From NCBI GenBank assembly GCA_946616285.1, contig CAMOIT010000001.1, positions 1 through 32,529 of the forward strand: DNA of 32,529 bases, in the 5' to 3' direction. The notes below the pieces were generated by a model. That model ran no database searches, was not told the origin of the DNA, and saw only the letters and a list, made by a program, of their open reading frames with translations. Every line of letters starts with the position of its first letter. The first letter of the stretch is position 1. Source of the stretch: an uncultured Bacteroidales bacterium (GTDB lineage Bacteria > Bacteroidota > Bacteroidia > Bacteroidales > UBA932). Below are positions 27,013-32,529 of this stretch, piece after piece. The translations under genes were made by a program, and so were the position numbers.

Positions 27013-27350
27013 TCAGACTCCTCCTCTTTTGCTTTAATACTTCCAGAGGCCCTCTTTCTACTATGCTTCACAGTCGAATTCTGGAGTGCATAAATCTCCG
27101 ACGGGCTCATTTGCCGTTCGTTTACCAAATCTTGTAAGCTGTCCAGAAAACCAAGAGTTCGGATTATGCGGAGAAACGATTCAAACGAGCCTATCTCTCC
27201 TCCCTCGATTTTCTTAATCGAGGACAGAGAGACTTGCGAAGAGTTTGCCAGGCTTTGCTGCGTGATGTTTTGCTTAAGCCTTGCCGACTTGAGTCTGCTG
27301 CCCATACGCCACTGAATCTGAGTGTCCGAAAGCATGTAAATATCTTCCAT
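27006..27350 (-). CDS. hipB: HipB-like XRE antitoxin/autorepressor
   Basis: LKSARLKQNITQQSLANSSQVSLSSIKKIEGGEIGSFESFLRIIRTLGF (XRE); overlaps hipA start by 7 nt (ATGGTAA). Confidence 0.88.
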   Translation of the reverse strand: MEDIYMLSDTQIQWRMGSRLKSARLKQNITQQSLANSSQVSLSSIKKIEGGEIGSFESFLRIIRTLGFLDSLQDLVNERQMSPSEIYALQNSTVKHSRKRASGSIKAKEEESEW

Positions 27351-27358
27351 AATAGACT

Positions 27359-27405
27359 AAAATTAAACTATTACGCGGCAAATATAATAATTATAGTTTA
27401 ATTTT
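27359..27405 (-). promoter_or_regulatory. hipBA operator/promoter: 13-bp inverted repeat bracketing the -7 box
   Basis: AAAATTAAACTAT (27359-27371) / ATAGTTTAATTTT (27393-27405), perfect arms, 21-nt spacer. On the minus strand GTTG (27409-27406) - 19 nt - TATATTTG (27386-27379). Confidence 0.8.
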
Positions 27406-27418
27406 CAACCATTGCTCG

Positions 27419-29563
27419 TTATAAACCGAAACCGAAATCGTAAACGTTGCCGTCGGAATCGGTCCAGGGGGCCATATCCTGAGGAACATCTTCAAGCTGG
27501 CGCTCCACTTCTGCCATGGAGGCGGGGAACTGCATTGGAAGGCGGCCGGAAGGGGTGCGGGCGCCGGAGACCAGCTCCAGGAGGGCCTTGCTGCGAACGC
27601 CAAAGGCTACCAGGATGGCATCGGCCCAGGGCTCGAATTCCATAACAACGGGACGGGTGGTCTGGAGCAACACGACGACGGGCTTGGCGCCCATCGCGGC
27701 CTTGGTATCCTTTACAAGCGCAAGGTCGGTCTCATTTTCCACCTTGATTGTACAGCCCTTGTAGGAGCGTTCGCCTTCGCGAGCTTCTGTGGCCGTATAA
27801 GGTGAATACTGAAGAGAAATCGGCATATACTGCCCGTCCTTATAGCCGATACCGCCTTCCGGCTCGGTAATGGCCACAAGTGCAAAATCGGCCTCTTGCG
27901 GCGCTGGGACGAGGGTATAATACTTGGCAACTACAGACGTATCCACCGAATAACCCACGTACGGAGCTTTTTTCAAACGTCCGGTCATGGAATATACGCC
28001 AGGAATGCGGCGCTGGGGCACGTAGACCTTTGGACGAGATGCCCGGTCGGGGCCGGGCATGACGGGAATTACGCCGCCGTGGTTCTTCAGCATCACAACA
28101 GATTTTACCTGCGCCTCTTCGCCCCGGGCAAAGGCCTCAGGGTCGGAAAGCACTGCTTCTGCATTGTCGACATCCACATACGGATTTTCAAATACCCCCG
28201 TGCGGAACATCGCTTCAAGCACTTTCCGGGCCGAACACTCCCAGCGTTCCCTGGCCGATGCTTCACCATATCGGGCGCACCAAAGCGGCCATGCCTGCAT
28301 GATTTCGTCAGCCATGACCGAGCCGCCAAATTCGTCAATTCCTGCCTCCAACGCCTTGAAGATGCGCTGCCCAACGGTCAGATCTTCCACTCCGTAGCAT
28401 TTGCCGCCCGTGGTGAGAGGGTTTCCGTTGTAGTCCGGCACAATGCCCCAGTCCGTACAGACAATACCCTTATATCCATAACGCTTAATCAGCAGGGAAT
28501 CAATCATAAAAGAACTGTAGCTGTTGCCAACGTTCTCCCCGCAAGGATCCTGCCTGTATGAGATTGTATAGTACGGCATGATGCCGGCGGCGCTCAAGTC
28601 AAAGACATCCATGTGCGTTTGCAACCTGCCTCCGGGGAACACCCCGTATTTGCCGATGGCGAGGTGCGCATCCCTTCCGCCTTCTCCTGTACCGCCGCCC
28701 GGCCAGTGCTTCTCTATGCAGTTTATCTCCGGCTGCATCTCGTCAATATAGGCCGATGCCATAGCGTGTACAAGATCCGGATTTTCTCCGAAAGTTCCGG
28801 GAACGCGCCTCCAGCGCGGTTCCGTTGCAAGATCAGCTTGAGGCGACAGGGCAGTGCGGAAGCCCAGTGCCTGATACTCCAACTTCACCGTAGCAGCAAA
28901 ATCGCGCACTACGTCTGTATCAAATGTGGCTGCCAGTCCCAGCGGCGTAGGCCACTGAGAACATACGCCCCCGCTTCCCGCATTGTACTCGTCCGTGGCC
29001 TTGATCTCATTACGGGGGTCCGTCGAATTGGCGCAGGGAATGCCGAAAGGCTGTGCCTCCACAAGAGCCTGCACTTTGTTGTTCCAGCGGGCGATGGTCC
29101 CGGGGCCGTCAGAATGGGCCAACAAAACTTGGCGAGTGTCAAAATTCACCAGAGCGTCCCGCAGACGGTCGCAGATATCGGAAGGCTCAGCTCCGCTCTC
29201 TGAATACGGCAGTCCGTTGTAAGTAATGCCGGAAACGCTCATGGACGAAATGCCAGGAACGTTTACGGTGTGTCCGTTGGTCATCATGCCGGAAAGATAT
29301 TCGGGAGGCAGCTTTGCGGCCAGATCTTCCGCCCTTTCAGCGGGCGTGAGCCTCCAGTCCTCGTATTTGTCAAGTACCCCGTTGCGGTTGAGGTCCTTGA
29401 ACATGAGGCCCTTCTCCATTATCGTCGGCACACTGCTATAACCCAGAACCGGTCCCTTAGTCTGGACAGCGAGCGTATATCCGTCGTGCTCTTCCAGACT
29501 GACTTCATTTGGCGTGCAGGATACCACCGTCGCCAGAAAAAGGATAATGCTAGTCTTTTTCAT
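27419..29563 (-). CDS. Glycoside hydrolase family 3 lipoprotein (paralog B)
   Basis: Signal MKKTSIILFLATVVSC; SPQADLATEPRWRR, KHWPGGGTGEGGRDAH, GIVCTDWGIVPD; closely similar N-terminus to 17444-19699. Confidence 0.92.
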   Translation of the reverse strand: MKKTSIILFLATVVSCTPNEVSLEEHDGYTLAVQTKGPVLGYSSVPTIMEKGLMFKDLNRNGVLDKYEDWRLTPAERAEDLAAKLPPEYLSGMMTNGHTVNVPGISSMSVSGITYNGLPYSESGAEPSDICDRLRDALVNFDTRQVLLAHSDGPGTIARWNNKVQALVEAQPFGIPCANSTDPRNEIKATDEYNAGSGGVCSQWPTPLGLAATFDTDVVRDFAATVKLEYQALGFRTALSPQADLATEPRWRRVPGTFGENPDLVHAMASAYIDEMQPEINCIEKHWPGGGTGEGGRDAHLAIGKYGVFPGGRLQTHMDVFDLSAAGIMPYYTISYRQDPCGENVGNSYSSFMIDSLLIKRYGYKGIVCTDWGIVPDYNGNPLTTGGKCYGVEDLTVGQRIFKALEAGIDEFGGSVMADEIMQAWPLWCARYGEASARERWECSARKVLEAMFRTGVFENPYVDVDNAEAVLSDPEAFARGEEAQVKSVVMLKNHGGVIPVMPGPDRASRPKVYVPQRRIPGVYSMTGRLKKAPYVGYSVDTSVVAKYYTLVPAPQEADFALVAITEPEGGIGYKDGQYMPISLQYSPYTATEAREGERSYKGCTIKVENETDLALVKDTKAAMGAKPVVVLLQTTRPVVMEFEPWADAILVAFGVRSKALLELVSGARTPSGRLPMQFPASMAEVERQLEDVPQDMAPWTDSDGNVYDFGFGL
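28039..28060. repeat. Hairpin ATGCCCGG(TCGGGG)CCGGGCAT inside GH3 paralog B
   Basis: 8-bp perfect arms, 6-nt loop; translated as MPGPDRAS on the minus strand. Confidence 0.8.
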
Positions 29564-30620
29564 ACCTGTGAAGTATTTCCATAATCGGATCCTTCACGGA
29601 TTCCATCCAGAGAGTGTAGCCGTAAGAGTCGGGGTGCGTACCGTCGGAGGTGGCTTCGTGGCGCTCCGAAGTGGCATTTGTGGTATTGACCCAATAGACA
29701 TTGGGATACTTTGCGACCATCTCGGTCATTAGTTTTTCGGCATTCTCACGTTTGGCGTGCTCCTTGGCGTCGTATGAGTCGCTGAAATTGCGTTTTTCCC
29801 TCCGGATGGTCTGCAGGAAAATAAGCGGAACGCCAGGCTTGGCCTCTACAAACTTCCGGATAAACGGTTCCAAACGCTCCTGAACTTCTGCCGGAGTAGG
29901 ATTTGAGAAAGCATCAAAAACATACGCGTCCACATCGGCCTTCACCAGGGCATCGGCGAAGTATGGTTGGAGCTTGCAGTTGCCGCTGAAGCCGAAGTTC
30001 ATGAAATTCATGCCACTCTCACGGCTGAGCTGTGCCTCCCAGGTCATCGCGCATCGGCCTGCACCGGAGCCTTGGGTGAACGACGAACCGAAGCAGGCAA
30101 TTCGGCCTTTGAAGGGAACGGGGGCCGATTCTATCCATGTCCCGTCGTCGGTAACTATCTCCAGCGATGCAATCCTGGAAGATAGGGGCAGGTAAAGGAT
30201 GCACTGCTTCTCTTCACTGCCTGAATCCGGAATCAACTGCACCTCATGCGGGACATCGGCATCATACTTTTTGGGGTATCCGTTCCCGGCCCACATCCAT
30301 CGGCCATCCGGTGCCTTCATATAAAGGTCGAAGCCGCGGGCTGCGATAGTGGCGCTGTTGCCTCCTACGGCCCCGCTGCCGCGATAAACGACCCTTACGC
30401 CGATGCTTTTGGAATTAGTGGAAAAGGCAACAGCCAGGCCGCTGCTCTGCTTTGCCTGGTTCTTCTCTCCGTCAATCATCCCGGGAAGCGGATCTACACG
30501 GTCATAAGGATGCACTGTCTGAAAAACCTTTCCGAAAAATGTAAGGTTCTGTACATCAGTATAATTCTGCGCCGATGCAAGGCATGAAATCAGCAGTGCA
30601 AGTATGGTCAGGCGTTTCAT
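29550..30620 (-). CDS. Secreted SGNH/GDSL-type esterase with N-terminal beta domain
   Basis: Signal MKRLTILALLISCLASAQ; IACFGSSFTQGSGAG, GTHPDSYGY (catalytic Asp/His). ATG 30620 preferred; GTG at 30629 is an alternative. Confidence 0.88.
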   Translation of the reverse strand: MKRLTILALLISCLASAQNYTDVQNLTFFGKVFQTVHPYDRVDPLPGMIDGEKNQAKQSSGLAVAFSTNSKSIGVRVVYRGSGAVGGNSATIAARGFDLYMKAPDGRWMWAGNGYPKKYDADVPHEVQLIPDSGSEEKQCILYLPLSSRIASLEIVTDDGTWIESAPVPFKGRIACFGSSFTQGSGAGRCAMTWEAQLSRESGMNFMNFGFSGNCKLQPYFADALVKADVDAYVFDAFSNPTPAEVQERLEPFIRKFVEAKPGVPLIFLQTIRREKRNFSDSYDAKEHAKRENAEKLMTEMVAKYPNVYWVNTTNATSERHEATSDGTHPDSYGYTLWMESVKDPIMEILHRYEKD

Positions 30621-30625
30621 TCTGT

Positions 30626-31789
30626 TCACTTATTTGCGGGAAAAACTCTGTCGATTATAAGGGCGATTGCTCCGTCGCCGGTGACGTTGCACGCGGGGCC
30701 GTATCCGTCAAGAGCAAGATATATGGTCATAAGGAGGGCTGTCTGCTCAGGGCTGAAGCCAAGGATGCTTTCGAGAAGTCCGACGGATGCCATAAGGACG
30801 CCGCCCATCACGCCGGGCGAAGCCACTGTGGCGATGGCCTGCATCAGTATAAAGTTGAAATACAGAGCAAAGGGGATGGGAGTTCCGGTGATATAGGCAA
30901 CGGCGGTAGCGGTAGCGGCCAGTTTGATGGTGGAGCCGCACATATGCACGTTGGAGCACAGTGGAATGGTGAAATCGGCTATGTCCTCACGTACGCCGTT
31001 CTTAAGTGTGCAGCGCGTAGTAACTGGAATAACTGCGCTGGAAGAGCAGATGGAAAAGCCCGTCAGGTAGGCCGGGAACATATTCCAGAGACACTTTAAA
31101 GGATTCTTGCGGGCAATAGCGCCGGCTATGCAATACTGAATCACCAGGTATAGGATGGAAAGGGCTACTCCAGTCAGGATAATCTTGGCCCCGGAGCCCA
31201 GTACAACTGCAATCACGCCCTTTGCGCTCATCTCGCAGATCATGGTGAAGATGTAGAAGGGGAGCAGGGGAATGATCACCTTTTCCATCGTAATCTTCAC
31301 AATTTCGCCAAACTCGTCAAAGCCTTTCTTCAGCTTTTCAGTACCGGTATAGATAATTCCGAGTCCGATCATAAAGGAAAGGCAAAGGGCCGTCATGATG
31401 TCGCAGATAGGCGGAATCTTAAGGTCGACGTATGGCTCAAAGGTCTTTGCCGCTACAGCCTCGGTGGAAAGCTCGCCCGGCGTAAGGTAATGCGGAAACA
31501 GGATGCTGCCGCTGCCGTATGCGAACAGGCCCGCGCAAACGGTCGATGCATAGGCGATAAGCACTACCGCAAGCAACATTTTCCCGGCGCCTTTTCCCAG
31601 ATTGGCAATGGCCGGAGTGACAAGGCCTATTACCAAAAGCGGCACGATGAACTTCAGGAGCTGGGCTATCAGGACGTTGAAAGTCTTGAAAATGCGCACT
31701 ATTACATCTGGAGCGACAAGCCCCAGAAGCGCCCCCAGTAAGATGGCGATAAGTACCTTTACAAACAGGCTGAGTTTAATCTTTTTCAT
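30626..31789 (-). CDS. Dicarboxylate/amino acid:cation symporter (DAACS family)
   Basis: About 8 TM segments; SSAVIPVTTRCTLKNGV, CSNVHMCGSTIKLAATATAV, ALDGYGPACNVTGDGAIALIIDRVFP. Confidence 0.9.
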   Translation of the reverse strand: MKKIKLSLFVKVLIAILLGALLGLVAPDVIVRIFKTFNVLIAQLLKFIVPLLVIGLVTPAIANLGKGAGKMLLAVVLIAYASTVCAGLFAYGSGSILFPHYLTPGELSTEAVAAKTFEPYVDLKIPPICDIMTALCLSFMIGLGIIYTGTEKLKKGFDEFGEIVKITMEKVIIPLLPFYIFTMICEMSAKGVIAVVLGSGAKIILTGVALSILYLVIQYCIAGAIARKNPLKCLWNMFPAYLTGFSICSSSAVIPVTTRCTLKNGVREDIADFTIPLCSNVHMCGSTIKLAATATAVAYITGTPIPFALYFNFILMQAIATVASPGVMGGVLMASVGLLESILGFSPEQTALLMTIYLALDGYGPACNVTGDGAIALIIDRVFPANK

Positions 31790-32529
31790 CTAGTACTTCA
31801 AATCAGAAATAAGAGGGAAATGGAAAGCCGGATAATGCAGTGTGCCGTCTGCGGTAGGGAATTTCTTCCTTAGGACGGCATAGCTTTCTACGGTAAATCC
31901 GTCCTCGAAGATATGGTCGGAGCGTCCTCCCTGGATTTTGCCCTCGTCCACCGAATTGCTGCAATCCTTGACTTTTATGGCGCCCTCGTCCAGGGTACCC
32001 TCGTCATTCATTACATTGTGCACGTCCAGCCAGACGGAAGAATTCATCATCTTGCCGCCGTCAGAGCCGGGAGCATTATGGGCCGATACTGCAATGATGG
32101 ACGGCATTCCGAATGGCACTACGTCGTTACGCATCAGATCCAGCAGATTCTTGGCCGTGGCCACGTTAATCTCCGGATACACAACCTTTTGGCCTTTATC
32201 GTACTGAGTAGGGCCGGCCAGAGACGCACTTGTGAATATCAATTCCTTTCCAGCCGATTTATCGTACAGCTTCACCCACATCATCGAGGTGTTGGCCGAG
32301 CCGTATTTCAATTCAGGAGCCCTTCCCGGCTTGTCGAAAATGCCGCTGAGCCAGTATATCCCCCAGTCCCGGAGTTCGAAGCGGGAGGCGCGCCAGATAA
32401 TGGCATTGCCATTGGCCATAGTCCCTTCCAGAGGGTAGTTCGGGTTGGCATTGGAAAGCGCCAGCCACTCGTAGTCGCCACCTCTTTCCTTAAGGATGTC
32501 GATAAACGGGCTCACTCCGTCCCGGCGTC
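31790..32529 (-). CDS. Endonuclease/exonuclease/phosphatase family protein, partial (N-terminus outside window)
   Basis: Open to the window edge (RRDGVSPFIDIL...); WLSGIFDKPG, ELIFTSASL, GRSDHIFEDGF, FHFPLISDLKY. Confidence 0.7.
   Translation of the reverse strand, partial: RRDGVSPFIDILKERGGDYEWLALSNANPNYPLEGTMANGNAIIWRASRFELRDWGIYWLSGIFDKPGRAPELKYGSANTSMMWVKLYDKSAGKELIFTSASLAGPTQYDKGQKVVYPEINVATAKNLLDLMRNDVVPFGMPSIIAVSAHNAPGSDGGKMMNSSVWLDVHNVMNDEGTLDEGAIKVKDCSNSVDEGKIQGGRSDHIFEDGFTVESYAVLRKKFPTADGTLHYPAFHFPLISDLKY

Noticed and set aside
1-32529. CRISPR arrays, tRNA/rRNA genes, transposases, SusC/SusD pair
   Set aside because: Looked for on both strands; no regularly spaced repeats, tRNA-like cloverleaf, transposase/integrase motifs or SusCD proteins recognised.

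Overview
Window of about 32.5 kb from a Bacteroidales-like genome. This is inferred from TAnnTTTG -7 boxes, the lack of clear Shine-Dalgarno sequences, many secreted glycosidase lipoproteins and the gene families present; the taxon cannot be fixed from sequence alone. Left part (1-13 kb) is mostly housekeeping: ahcY (partial), nhaA, fabG, a His-rich P1B metal ATPase flanked by two copies of an intergenic stem-loop repeat, comF, then a compact minus-strand block (rsmE, tsaC-like, EEP phosphatase, rhomboid, mutL, small membrane protein, radA, ispF). At 13.2-14.1 kb lies a HEPN/MNT toxin-antitoxin pair in which the MNT antitoxin is fused to an XRE DNA-binding domain. At 14.2-17.2 kb is an aldose-1-epimerase + GH2 fusion lipoprotein, followed by a decayed dinD remnant. 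The right part (17.4-32.5 kb) is one long minus-strand carbohydrate locus without SusC/SusD. It has two [SGNH-like + GH3] pairs, a GH35/DUF5597-type enzyme, a secreted FAD oxidoreductase, an uncharacterised TIM-barrel-like lipoprotein, a DAACS symporter and a partial EEP protein. A complete hipBA module sits inside it, with hipA ending 2 nt before the glycan lipoprotein operon and a 13-bp inverted repeat bracketing the hipB -7 box. The most interesting signals are the hipBA-headed glycan operon, the XRE-MNT/HEPN module, the epimerase-GH2 fusion, a REP-like hairpin encoded in frame inside both GH3 genes, and an intergenic stem-loop whose loop is reverse-complemented between copies. No searches were run; family assignments are from motif recognition.
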